Positions 1-10,871 of a DNA stretch of 64,000 nt are shown here, piece after piece. Every line of letters starts with the position of its first letter. Position 1 is the first letter of the stretch. The translations under genes and the position numbers were made by a program. Source of the DNA: Phialocephala subalpina (taxonomy: Eukaryota > Ascomycota > Leotiomycetes > Helotiales > Mollisiaceae); assembly GCA_900073065.1 (NCBI GenBank), contig FJOG01000011.1:1558912-1622911 (forward strand), given 5' to 3'. The notes below the pieces were generated by a model that was not told the DNA's origin, did no database searches, and saw only the letters and a list, made by a program, of their open reading frames with translations.

Positions 1-1736
1 TTGCAGACTGCGTTAGGATACCTGAGCGGCGGAACCCCACGGCCAACATATTTAAGCTTGTGCACGACTGGTTGCGCGGTAGCAAGGGACAGTGGCTCAT
101 CATCCTCGACAATGTCGATGATGCCAGGTTCCTGCTAGAGGCACAGCCCTATAACTCGGGCAGCTCTTCCAAACCGCTGCGGGAATACCTCCCCCAAAGC
201 CAGAACGGATCAATCCTTATCACATCCCGGAGCAAGGAGGCTGCGCTAAAGCTGGTCGAACCGTGCGACATCATCGCCGTCGACCCGATGGACGAGAAGC
301 ATGCGCTAGCACTCTTTGGGAAGAAGCTGGGAGTGCAGGAAGACAGTAATGACACTGCTGAGCTCGTAGCGGCGCTTGAGTTTATGCCACTCGCCATTGT
401 TCAAGCTGCGGCTTATATCTCTAAACGAGCGCCGCGGAGTTCAGTGCGACAGTACTTTGAACAGTTTCAGAAGAGTGATCGCAAGAGAACTAATCTTTTA
501 GACCATGAAGGAGGACAGCTTCGTCGGGATCGGGAAGCGAAGAACTCTATTATTATTACGTGGCAAATATCATTTAATTACATCTATCAGACTAGACCAT
601 CAGCAGCTAACTTATTATCGCTGATGAGCTTTTTCGACTGCCAAGGGATTCCAGAGGTGCTCCTTCAGAATCGAACTAAACATAGAAACTATTTTCAAGA
701 TCGAGAAGAGCATAATCAGGAATATGATGATGATGACGATGACTTTTCGTCACAATCAAGCCAGAGCGATGAGTTTGAGGAGGATGTAGCGGCACTGCGA
801 AACTTCTCGTTTATCTCTATCAATGCAGACGGAACAACCTTCGAAATGCATAGGCTGGTGCAGTTAGCCACACGGAAATGGCTAGAAGCTCACGGGCAGC
901 TAGAGAAATGGAAGCAGCAATTCGTCAGAAAGCTTTGCAAAGAGTTCCCCACGGGAGAGTATGAGAATTGGGCAGTATGCCAAGCACTTTTCCCGCACGC
1001 GAAATCAGCAGCAGCACAAAAGCCAAAGGAACAAGACCCGTTGAGAGACTGGGCTTCGATTCTGTATAAGGCAGCATAGTATGCCTAGAGCATAGGGAAT
1101 AGAGTTGAAGCGGAGGAGATGTCGGTTCAGGCGATGAAAGCGAGGAGGAAGATTCTCGGTCGAGAGGACGAAGACACACTTTGGAGTATGGCAATGGTAG
1201 GGCTGGCGTATGAGCTTCGGGGCCAATGGGATAGAGCGGAAGAACTGGAGGTGCAAGTAATGGAGATTCGCAAGAAGAAGCTGGGAGCGGACCACCTTTC
1301 TACGTTAACTAGCATGGCCAATCTAGCGGCGACGTATTGGAATCAAGACCGGTGGGAGGCAGCTGAAGAGCTAGAGGTGCAAGTAATGGAGATGAGTAAA
1401 AAGAAGCTAGGAGCGGACCACCCTTCTACATTGATTAGCATGGCCAATCTGGCGGCGACGTACAGGGATCAAGGCCGGTGGGTGGCAGCTGAAGAGCTAG
1501 AGGTGCAAGTGATGGAGACTCGCAAGAAGAAGCTGGGAGCGAACCATCCAAATACTCTGAGCAGTATGGCCAATCTGGCATTCACATGGAGAGAGCAAGG
1601 TCGAGATTCAGAAGCTGTAAGTTTAATGAGGGAGTGTGTACGGCTGCGACAACGGATTCTAGGGTCTGACCATCCCCATTTCATATCTTCCTCAAATTCG
1701 TTGGCGAGATGGGAGGCAGAGAGGGCAAAGCGATAA
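1..1736 (+). pseudogene. NB-ARC/TPR (NLR-like) protein, 5'-truncated by window, two in-frame TAGs
   Basis: The reading frame is open from base 3 and enters from upstream, so the P-loop lies outside the window. Visible NB-ARC parts are the Walker B strand (WLIILDNVDD), the following GSILITSRS strand, a GLPL-like EFMPLAIVQAA segment and a winged-helix-like part ending in MHRLVQLATRKWL. An Asp-rich loop lies near base 735. The C-terminal part (1119-1736) holds kinesin-light-chain-type TPRs, including three near-identical 42-residue units. The two parts are in the same frame but separated by TAG at 1077-1079 and TAG at 1086-1088. Related proteins usually read A-W-Y-x-W here, so both stops look like TGG (Trp) to TAG. 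Family role: fungal signalling STAND proteins, often in non-self recognition. As it stands only a truncated protein without TPRs could be made. Identity is sure; loss of function is inferred. Confidence 0.85.
1236..1613 (+). repeat. three tandem 126-bp TPR-coding repeats
   Basis: Three head-to-tail units at 1236-1361, 1362-1487 and 1488-1613 each encode 42 residues starting AEELEVQVME and containing KKKLGA(D/N)H and SMANLA. They are nearly identical at DNA level, with differences concentrated at a few codons. This fits the high-internal-conservation repeats known in some fungal STAND proteins. Confidence 0.85.
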
Positions 1737-3500
1737 TAGCGTCATGGCTGAAGGTATGGCTAAAGGACAGGAGTGTTTGATTAGTCACAAGGAATAAAAC
1801 TCAGTTTTATGAGCAGACGATTGCCAAGCCTGTGTTATGCAAGCTATTGTACGGAACGTACTATCGGAAGTGTTTAAGTAGGTTTGGATGGGCGGACGGA
1901 CTGGGTTCTGGGGTTCAAGAGACCCTAACCGCATATGTCATAGCTTTTTCGCGAGATTTGCCGCCATTGTGGTCGATGGAGGTACTGTAGGCAGGAGATC
2001 TAGTTGTGGTGTTATGACTAGGCGGCTATCGCCTTCCAATTCTATCTTACTTCCTAATTCGAGCATACTGGCACTTCTTGGTAGTTAAATTACATGCAGT
2101 GTCCTATAAAGTACTATGTGGAGATAAAACTTAACCCACGCCGCCGTTGGCTGATTTATTCGCTTGAATTATTTCTTAAGTGTTTTAAGAGCCCGTTACC
2201 GATTTCTAGAAGTTAATTAAAAGTGACCAACTTATTAAAGTACAGTACTTCAATGTTCAGACCAAAGTCGCCTGAAACCTTAGGTTAGAATTTACTAGCC
2301 ACCTCTAGCCACTTCTAGCCTGAGGCGTCAAATTTAAATCGGCAAATATAACCGAGCAACTTTTCGTGGATTCGCTGACCATCTGACTCTCGTGCACAAT
2401 ACTTTACCAATTTCTAAAATAAGCCAAAAAGAATTAGTATAAGTTAATTAAAGCACTTTTGGCTGATATTACTAGAGTTTTGAGCTTTAAAATATTACTA
2501 AGGGGTGGACAAAACGTGGGGCGAATAAATAAGGTATCTAATCGAATATTGAGTTGAAATACGGGATTTTCGCCTCGCAGGGATGTCGGTTAAGGTTACC
2601 CCGCCATCATTTTAGACCTAGTGTTCGCTAGAAATTGAATGTCACTATGTCACTCGAGCTTGAGCTCTGTCTCTGTCCTCAGGACAAGAATATATTTCGA
2701 TTCTGTATCTTAATCCTGCGATATGTCTGCTCCTTCCCTCAAATCCATCTGTGATGCATCTGTGATAGCAGAGACTATCGCTCCTTCCTCCTCTCGGGAG
2801 CCAGCTGAAGCTGTTTCGAACACGTCGAATTGTGGACGGGCACCTTCTCTCGGACCTCAATTGAAACGACATCCAGCCATGATATCCTTTCAACAATTCA
2901 AGACTTGGTGGTCCTCTCCATAGCCTTGCCATCGCACCAAGTTCCTGCATGACGATCCTCGTATGGCAGATGTCAATTGAATGAGCAAGTTACGGACTGC
3001 GACGAATTTGACAAAACGAACATCGAGGGTATGAGGATTTGGTGGAGTGGAACAGTGAGGAGGAAGTGCTCTCGAACAGAATTTGGGCTGCTACTGCCAC
3101 TTGAAACGCATGTCTTGGGTCTGTTGTTGGATACTTCGTGTTGGGGCGTCCTCTTCGGATCGCTCGAGCGTCAATTTAGCAACAAGCTAGACGAGCAGAG
3201 GAAATATGCAAGCCCTCGCACTCGACGAAGTCCTCTTTCCCAGCCACTGCTCCTATACTGCAGTCCTGCCGCGTGTGTGCGGCCAATGAGATGTTCATCC
3301 AGCGCTTTCAAAGTTCCAGCCTTGCCTGAACTTTCTGGACCACAATTTCCTCTGATCTGAGGATCCAAAGACATCCCAGGAAGGACAATATCGGTACATG
3401 GAACTTTAAAAGCAGGAAGAGCCGTTCTGGGGCGCGTCAAGAAGCATATCAATTTCATTCCAGTCTCGAAAAATATGTATGGCCGACCCTGCCCCGTCCG
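1737..3500. other. gene-poor stretch, AT-rich in its first 900 bases
   Basis: Bases 1740-2640 are rich in TTAATTAA/TTAAA words and lack any credible ORF, as expected of RIP-mutated DNA. From 2640 to 3500 base composition returns to normal but the short ORFs show no domain, repeat or coding-like composition. No gene is called. Confidence 0.5.
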
Positions 3501-4343
3501 TCACAATTCCAGCTTTCTCGGCGACGACTGAGTGAATGGATAACTTGCCCTCAATCCCGATCCATTTACCGTCTCTCTTCTCCTCGCCATAAAGCTCGAC
3601 TTCTCACCAGTCACCGGCGTCCTAGCTCTCGCCAACACACTCGACGAATCCTGAGCACTCATCCTCCTTATCCTCGCCTGCAACTGCCTCTCCTTATCCA
3701 CCCTCATCTCAATCTCCTCCTCCAGCTCCTTCCTTGCCGCTCTCTCCTCCGTCCACGCACTCCTCAATCTTTGCACTTGGTCTTTCAATTCATCTTTCTC
3801 CACTGCAGTCTTCTCCGCGTCGAGAATAGCTTGCTCGTATATCTCCATCATTTTATCGAGCTGTGTCCTGATGCTTTTGATCTCGCGATCCCGTTCTGCT
3901 AGCTTCTCTTGCATTGTCTTCAGTTCTTCCCTCACTTCAGCGAGCTGGGATCGTATATCGTCGATTGAGGCACGACTGCTCCCCATGCCGAATCCCATCG
4001 TCTGAGAGAAGTCCATTGGTGTCTGCGGTCGATTGTATCTCTGTTTTGATTCCGCTGCGAGCTGTCCCATTCTTCCGGTGTGGAAGGAAGATTGAGGAGA
4101 GGTTGGGGGAGTGTCGGGAATCTGATGCCTTGGCTTCATCGCGGGGTCAACGGATGTCGAAGTTTCGACCGGAGTCGTAGGAGCGGGGCTTGATTCGATG
4201 ACAGATGCAGCTTTGCTTGCTTCTTGTGCACGAGCCGAGCTTGAGGTATTCTCCTTCTTCTTGTCGAATTCTGCTGCGATCGAAAGTGTCCGCCCCCGAG
4301 CAGCCGGACGGAAGCCCATATTGCTGACGAACGAAGAATGCAT
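3501..4343 (-). CDS. coiled-coil hypothetical protein, 280 aa
   Basis: Single-exon ORF of 280 residues. The N-terminal 100 residues are Ser/Pro/Thr-rich and disordered-looking (PAPTTPVETSTS, IPDTPPTSPQSS). Residues about 125-235 are a strongly charged heptad-like coiled coil (EVREELKTMQEKLAERDREI, then KELEEEIEMRVDKERQL). The C-terminus is short, basic and Ser-rich. An internal Met at residue 9 (MGFRPAARG) is an alternative start. I do not recognise the family; a cytoskeletal or scaffold role would be a guess. It lies downstream of, and on the same strand as, the Gln-rich gene at 4638-7126 and has no frame damage. Confidence 0.65.
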   Translation of the reverse strand: MHSSFVSNMGFRPAARGRTLSIAAEFDKKKENTSSSARAQEASKAASVIESSPAPTTPVETSTSVDPAMKPRHQIPDTPPTSPQSSFHTGRMGQLAAESKQRYNRPQTPMDFSQTMGFGMGSSRASIDDIRSQLAEVREELKTMQEKLAERDREIKSIRTQLDKMMEIYEQAILDAEKTAVEKDELKDQVQRLRSAWTEERAARKELEEEIEMRVDKERQLQARIRRMSAQDSSSVLARARTPVTGEKSSFMARRRETVNGSGLRASYPFTQSSPRKLEL

Positions 4344-4637
4344 CGTTACTCAGTCGCTTCAGAACCGCGACCAGCGCCGTATTGTTGAAAATCCAAAAGT
4401 GAAAAATGCTTCCTGAAGAACTATATCAGCTGGCTATTCTCAGTCAATACTTGCTAACCGGTCGCACAAAGTCCGCTTCTTTCGCGTGGCACCCACACAA
4501 TGTTCGTCGGCATGTGTGGCGCCTCCTGATTCGGTTGATGAGAATGCTACCCAGTGGATAATCAATGAACAGTTTGCAACCCCCACACTTTCCACATATG
4601 TCCAGAACAGCTTGAGGAATTGGCTATCGATAGAGGT

Positions 4638-7126
4638 TCAGCTGCATGTAAGCCAGCTCACAGCATTCTTCCTGCATGGCTCCAGGATTTGCCCAGCGTT
4701 ATCGATCGCTCTTTCCGTTTGTCGCTGCTGCTCATGCGCGTGAGCTTTGCCGCAACTCATGAGCATCTGGAGTGGTTCTTTCCTCGCGATCAGCCGTCTG
4801 TTGAGATGCGTCGTAGTTTGGAAGGGGCGCTCTGCTGTCGTTCCTGGAAAGGTAAAGAATTCTCAAAACTTGGAAGTTAGTGTATGACAGGATACTCCCA
4901 AAACTCACCTTCTGTTTTTGAACTCGTTCTGGTCCTGAATCCGACACAAGGTTTCCTTGGAGACGGAGATTGAGGGTTGAATGCCATTTGCATTGTTTGA
5001 GTTGCTATTCCCTTTCGTGACACTGACACGCGAGGACTCTCATCCCGTGCTATACTCTCCTGCTCCAAACGCTCTGTATGTTCTCAATCAACTTCTAACT
5101 TTAACATTTACATCAACATACTCGCATCCTCCCCATGATCCAGTACTTCAAGCACTTGCATTGCTCGAGCAGTCATTTGTTGGTGCTCACTTAGGTGACG
5201 ATCAAGCTGTTCTGAATATGATATAACAGGCGGGGAGCTAAGGAAATCAGAGACCTTCTTGAGTGGTATAACAACCTGAATCCTGGACGTGGATGGGGTA
5301 TCAAAATTCGGTTCTTTTGAGTGCAGAGGGCGGGGAGCAAGGCTAGGGTTTAGCAGAACATTTGTAGTGAGCTGCTGAAGAGCCTCGGGTGATTCGGAGG
5401 TCGTAGCTTCTGCTATGGATGGAATGCTAGGCGTAGAGATCTTGGGGCTGGGATTTTGTTGGGATTCAGGGCGACGTTCCATCAGAAGTTCGTTTTGTGC
5501 CGTTCGTTCCGAGGTTCGTGCAGCATATTGGTGCTAATACTGGACATATGGCCAAGTATTCTAGTGTTGATATCGAGTCGCATTCTCCAAAGAATTTTGG
5601 GAGTCACGCATGTGGTAGCGCGAGGCATGCTGAGAATGAGAGTGAGGGGGATCCTGGTTCTCACGAGAAGATGGCGCAGCATATTGATGTCGAGGTTGAG
5701 GCACAATTTCCTGGAAAGAGAAGTTGGCTAGCTCTAGTGTTCGTGAATTTGGTGGAAGGTTCCTGGCACTGCGGCGTTGGAACATACCTGCCACCTTGAG
5801 AAGGATGTTGTTGCTGTGGAAGTGTGCCTTGGAGACCAGCTTGAGGTGGTAGGGAAGACGGGTATTGCTGTTGAGAAGGACACGGCGGAGGAGAATTTGG
5901 GGACTGGTCCTGAAGATGTGACGGCTGATGAGGGGACGGGTATTGTTGCTGAAGAGCATGTGTGGGTTGATCCTGAGGATTGTACTGCTGTTCAGGACGA
6001 TTTCCAGGTTGCTTGGGATATGGAGACATATATTGGAATCTGAATTGGGGGTGACGTTCAATTCTTTTGATGCCAAGGCTCTTTTCAAGATTCGCCATAC
6101 GTTCCTTCAGAGAAACAATGGGGCTGTGACCATGCCAGTAGGAAGAAAAGAATGATCATATAGGCTCCTCACCCTCGCTCTTTGCCTGGCGGCTTTGAAC
6201 GAGCTCCACTTGGTCCTCTTGTAGTCTCCTCTCGCTCTTTGGCTTGCTCGATTGCGGATCGTTTTGGGACTCGCTTTGGGTGCCCTTGATTTGGTACTTC
6301 TGCAACTTTCTCTTTCCCATTGCGTGTTGTGTGACCAATGGCGGGGAGATTAGAGGCAGGCTTTGAATGTCCCCACCGAATGCATCTTTCGGCTGCTAAG
6401 TCCTGAATTGCTCCTTCGCCTCCTTGCTCCTTACAGCCTCGTACGTCGTCTTCCTCCAGGTGTGAACTCCTCGCCTCGTGAAAGCGATCAATGCCGCAAG
6501 AAGCCAATCCCGAATTCCACCCTTCCATACAACGTCGGTATCCTTCAACATCATGCCACAGACCGTTTTGGCGATTTCCGTCCTATCTTGATTGCTGAAA
6601 TGTTAGTTTGACTTGAGGCTTTTGATATCTCCAAGGTGCGCCACGCATGCTGACTCGAAACACTTTGCAACATCCTGACCCGTCTTCAACCCAGTCACCT
6701 GCATGACGATCGATTCCAAGCCAATCCAGTCTGGAGTTCTCGAGACTTTGGCATTGTTCCAAGGCGTAAAGTCTCGATTTGATGCCTCACCAAGCCATTT
6801 CATCGCGGCCTTCTGATCACGACTCGGGAATTCTATCTTGCTGGGAATAGGAGTTCGACGTCTGCAAAATGTCAGCCGTTGCGTCAGCTGCACTCAGGGC
6901 GGTATTACCTTCAGCTGTTTCCACGACTGATCCCATTACTTCTGGTTGCCTCAATAGACGATTGACGATGTCGGTTTCGCCTCGAGATCAGGACTGAGAT
7001 GTGAGTGGTCGCAGTGTCGTTGAGCAGGATTCGTCCAAAGAAGGTGATAACTGAGAACTGAGGTGCTAATCTCTCGAAATCTTCACCTACCACACGTGGA
7101 CTGGATCTGGCTTGCAATTCCTTCAC
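4638..7126 (-). CDS. Gln/Pro-rich multi-exon hypothetical protein, possibly disrupted
   Basis: Reconstructed from several exons; I do not recognise the family. Toward the 5' end, 6603-6840 encodes a soluble segment (KAAMKWLGEASNRDF, PDWIGLESIVMQVTG) which continues after an intron ending CTAACATTTCAG into KTVCGMMLKDTDVVWKGG (about 6480-6595). A basic segment lies at 6156-6360 and a Gln/Pro-rich segment at 5790-6110. The 3' exons are clear: 5122-5733 (end of Gln-rich part, then SPKISTPSIPSIAEATT), 4909-5073 and 4638-4843, joined by GTATGT...ACATACAG and GTGAGT...TTTCCAG introns whose phases agree. Inside the 5122-5733 exon are two in-frame TAGs (5561-5563 and 5534-5536), each one transition from CAG in a Gln-rich context. 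First-exon and mid-gene junctions are unresolved; the start at 7126 is tentative. Confidence 0.4.
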
Positions 7127-7910
7127 TTTTAACGGGGCTGTCGGGGGTTCAAGGGGGCGCCTCCTTGTGATGGAACCAAAGGCAAGGTATGATCCGATGT
7201 CAAGGATTCTCGTCAGCCTATAGCTCGAGAGGATGGAGCAGCTTTCACGAAAAAGAATGTCCCAGCTCTTGAATGGAATTGAGATTCATCGTGCATACCG
7301 TCATGTGCAGATCAATGGTCTCAAAAAGGTCACCAGGAACACACTTCCTCTCGGTTAACTCTCCGGGGATGACTTTCTGATCTGAATGAAGCAAAAGTAA
7401 CGAATTTGAGAGCATTGCGGTGGCAGGCAGCGTGTGACTAACTCGGCTACAACACACTTCAAGGACACGGTGGTGAGAGCCTCTTGTCAATGGTAGACTT
7501 GTAGCTGCTCAGCTGCTCAGCTGCTTTGCTGCATCTTCTGTAGAGAGTTTTGTTTAATTTCACGACACAGCGAAAGTTTGTAGCAAAGGTGACGATATTG
7601 ACGAGCATTAAAGTTGGTGAAGCTATTCACAATTCCAGCAAGGCCTGCGGCAGGGGCCTAGCGCGGGGCAAGCTACTTTGTGCCGATAGCGGGGTATTCT
7701 GACAGGGATCTAAACTTAGTTTGTTGATGACCCCCAAACCCAAAGCAATCCAACTCTTCTTCTTTGTGGCCAACATCCACGAGGACACAGCGCAGCTTTT
7801 GTCACACGTTACTCTCTCTAGTCTACAAATACTCTGCTTCCTACGGTCTTGTTCATCACCCTCGTTCAATATCCAAAGACAAGATCGCACAGCACAAAAT
7901 CGAGGTCAAG
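7127..7910. other. intergenic; short (AGCTGCTC)n tract at about 7504-7530
   Basis: About 780 bases between the diverging Gln-rich gene and the HD-domain gene. Apart from three imperfect copies of the octamer AGCTGCTC and a pyrimidine-rich stretch just before the HD-gene ATG I see no gene or RNA. Confidence 0.4.
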
Positions 7911-8827
7911 ATGGCTACAAACGGAGAGAGGAAGAACGGTGAAGCTGGTGAGTTGCACAACAGCTGCTGTACACTATCCTAGCAAGAACTAACTCGCAGA
8001 CAGCTCTCGATTTCCTCACAGCAGGTAGTGCAAAGGCACCATGGTCCGTCGAAGCAGTTGTTGCTGGCATCCCAGGCGGTGCTCCCGAACCCGACTCTGA
8101 ATCTCCCGTCCCATTCTTCCATATGCTGGAGCGCCTGAAGACAACCAAGCGTGAAGGATGGCGTCGATTTGGTATCAAGGAGTCCGTATCCCTCCTCTCT
8201 TTTAAGGCCCACACTAATACCTGCAGCGGCGAGTCCATTTCCGACCATATGTATCGCATGTCCCTCATCACGATGTTCGCTCCTCCGTCACTCTCCTCGA
8301 AAATCGATGTCCAACGTTGCATAAAGATGGCTCTGATCCACGACATGGCGGAAGCTCTGGTTGGAGATATCACACCTGTTGACGGAGTTGCGAAGCACGA
8401 GAAGAACCGCCGAGAGAGTACCACCATGGACTACTTCGAGAAGAGCCTGCTTGGCCGTGTCAATGGAGGCGTTACCGGCAAGGATATCAAGGCTATCTGG
8501 CAAGAATACGAGGACTCGGAGACTCCGGAGAGCAAGTTCGTCCACGACGTCGATAAGATTGAGTTGATTTTGCAGATGGTTGAGTACGAGAAGCGTGAGG
8601 ATCGCAAGCTGGATCTGGGAGAGTTTTCTTGGGTTGCTACTCGTATCGAGTTGGACGAGGTCAAGGAGTGGAGCGAGACCCTTTTGAAGGAGAGGGAGGA
8701 TTTCTGGGCCGGAAAGGCGCACAACACGTTCTCTGAGGATGCACCTCCAGACCCAGTCGCCTTGTCTCGGAGCAAGGAATACTATGGCGTCAGAACTCCA
8801 AGTCCAAAAGTCAATGGTGATGCGTGA
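7911..8827 (+). CDS. HD-domain phosphohydrolase, HDDC2/YfbR-type 5'-deoxynucleotidase family
   Basis: Exon 1 is 7911-7947 (donor GTGAGT); exon 2 starts at 8004 after an acceptor CAG at 8001-8003 that keeps the frame, giving 286 aa. A second, 45-nt in-frame intron is likely at 8182-8226 (non-standard donor GTCCGT, CTAAT branch, TGCAG acceptor). Removing it joins GIK to GESISDHMYRM as in homologues and gives 271 aa. HD motifs seen: SDHMYRM (first His), ALIHDMAE (HD pair), HDVDKIEL (distal Asp). Members bind divalent metal and dephosphorylate deoxynucleoside monophosphates. Residues after about 240 are a short variable tail. The start at 7911 is preferred over the internal Met at 8123 because the sequence between (TALDFLTAG, APWSVEAVV) is family-like. 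Confidence 0.9.
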
Positions 8828-9379
8828 AGAACGACGGCGTAGCGATAGATCTGCAGCTTTGGATGCGATAAAGTGGGACGACTGCGATGCTTTATGACTT
8901 GCTTGTATGATACCTTTTAGCGCCCTAGATTTAGCCATAGCTAGACGGATTGATTCGCGTTCCTGCATTTTGCAACTCGAAATTCCTATCATTCATGATA
9001 TTTGTCTGATTGAGTTCGCACGGTTCAGTCGCAAACCCTTGTTTGTTGACATTTCATCCCAATTCGGCCTAGGTTACCAGACCATCACGAGCTCTCCGCT
9101 CCACCAGAGCTCCAACGGCCCAAGATCCAGCTTCCATCGCGCGAACCTTTGCTACCAACTTGCAGCTTGCAACGTCACACCTGGCTGACGTCGCGATCCC
9201 GCTTCGTTGTACAAATCCTGCGCTCGTCCCACCGGCTCGCACAGCTGAGCCTCTCGAGTCTGCCTCGGATCTTGTTTGCTTTTGCACCGCTCGCCGCCGT
9301 TGTCTCTAATCCGCGAGCTTTTCCTTATCGATGCATCGAACCCCGATCCCTTCGAACCGTTCATGACAAGTCTGCGACA
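8828..9379. other. intergenic
   Basis: About 550 bases of 3' flank of the HD gene and 5' flank of the next gene. The upstream reading frame is open from 9149, but 9380 is the more likely start. Nothing else supported. Confidence 0.4.
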
Positions 9380-10871
9380 ATGACGAACTCCCCGAACGCA
9401 ATGCCTGGCGCATTCAACCTCCACAGCACCTCTCGCGATGTCCCTCCTCCTCCACGACTCTCTGGCGCAAAATCGCACATCTTCCAACCTCCACGTACAC
9501 CGGGCGCTTCAGCGAGTAGCAGTTTGCTATTGACGCGGAGTACAACGAGCGTGGTGTCCTTATCTTCTGCTGGTGATAGACCTGCTAGATATGGGCCGAG
9601 AAAGCGGAATTTGGAGGAGTACAATTCGGGGACGGTGACGCCGAGGAACGATGGACAAAGCGAGTATGCTGGAATGGAAGACACTGCAGAAGGATGGATA
9701 CCGGGATCGCCTCAACCTTTTGTCAACACGAGATATCAACTTGCGGGAGGTATGGATACACCGAGTCTCTCCGCTGCGCAAGCTGTCGAGGCAAACGAGT
9801 ACGGTGATCTTGGATACAGAAAAAGCTTGGGTGACACAGAGAGACCGACAATGTTTACTGAAGGCGGGAGTTACTTTCCTGGAGAAACAGCATGGCATGA
9901 GAGCAATGGCAGACCCAGATTAAGCCAAGGATACAGTGGCAGTCCGAGAGGAGACGGCTGGAGCAAAGCTGCACTTCAAGTTGCGAACGTTGTGGTGGGA
10001 AAGGTCTGGGAGTTCTGCAAGACGAGCAGCGCAGTTTTCAAGGGCTTTCAAGCTGGTGGAGGAACTCGATATCGACTCAATCATACGGAATCAGATGCTC
10101 AATTTGAGGCGGTAGGACATAGTGTCTGGGAGGAAAAGAACGGCGACAGGGAGTCGACACCATTACCAGGACAATATCCTACAGAAGAACTCGAGTATAT
10201 TCCAGATTACATGGACCGAGCGACACCAGAAAGCACACCTCCACGGCCCACGAAACGAAGACAGATCAGCGCGAACTACACCTCGGCAAAGAATAAGGAC
10301 GAGTTGGCGAAGAATTGGGTCGTTGTCCCACCGGCTGCACCAACAACTCCCACTCGACCACAATTGAAAAGCTCCATCCAGGTACAGCATGCCAACTGCC
10401 TCGTCTGCATCACGTCGAGCCATCGCAAACACCTCTGTTCATAGACCTGCTTCTCGTGCTGGGTTTGGAGGATCTGCGCCCAAACGACCTTTGGCCAGTC
10501 ACGCTTCTCGAGTCTCGCATGCTGGGTCCCCTGCATTGAATAATGCTCGAGGAGCTTCATACGCCTCGCCTCGATCACCACAGAACCCTACTTCGAAGAT
10601 ACCTCGTCGCACTGGCAGTCCTATCGGACATGTTCGCAATGGTGGTGGCAGTCTTGGTGCTGTAGACAGTCCAGCGGCAAAGGAAGCAAAGAGATGGGCG
10701 GCATTGAAGCGGAAGGAAGAGAGAGAAGCGGATGAGAGTATTCGACGCCTGGACGCACAATTGAAGGCCATGATTCGAGAAGGAAAAGAGGCATTGGGTA
10801 CAAAAATTGAGGTTGAGATTGATGATGATTTGGATCTCGGTAGTGGGAACAGTAAGAAATGGGCAATTTGA
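9380..10871 (+). CDS. conserved hypothetical protein with an apparent frame change near 10385
   Basis: Start chosen at ATG 9380 (MTNSPNAMPG); the frame is open upstream to 9149 but that extension looks like untranslated leader. Residues 1-110 are low complexity and Ser/Pro-rich; a compact middle segment contains KAALQVANVVVGKVWEFCK and GFQAGGGTRYRLNHTES; then PLPGQYPTEE, DYMDRATPESTPPRP and NWVVVPPAAPTTPTRP. The C-terminal part resumes in another frame (SRRAIANTSVHRPASRAG ... AKRWAALKRKEEREADESIR) and ends in a charged helix and an acidic EIDDDLDLG tail. Frame 1 ends at 10444 and frame 3 is open from 10389. No intron with GT..AG and length 3n+1 is obvious, so this is a one-base insertion, a sequencing error or a non-standard intron. 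Function unknown; the charged end suggests protein-protein contacts. Confidence 0.65.

Noticed and set aside
5497..5799. Plus-strand ORFs of about 100 aa opposite the Gln-rich gene
   Set aside because: Shadow frames; the minus strand has a coherent Gln/Pro-rich reading with supported introns.
7504..7530. AGCTGCTC repeats as a CRISPR-like or regulatory array
   Set aside because: Only three short adjacent copies with no spacers; simple-sequence slippage is enough.
8123..8827. HD protein starting at the internal Met at 8123
   Set aside because: Sequence upstream (8004-8122) is family-like and joins in frame to an ATG at 7911 through a good intron.
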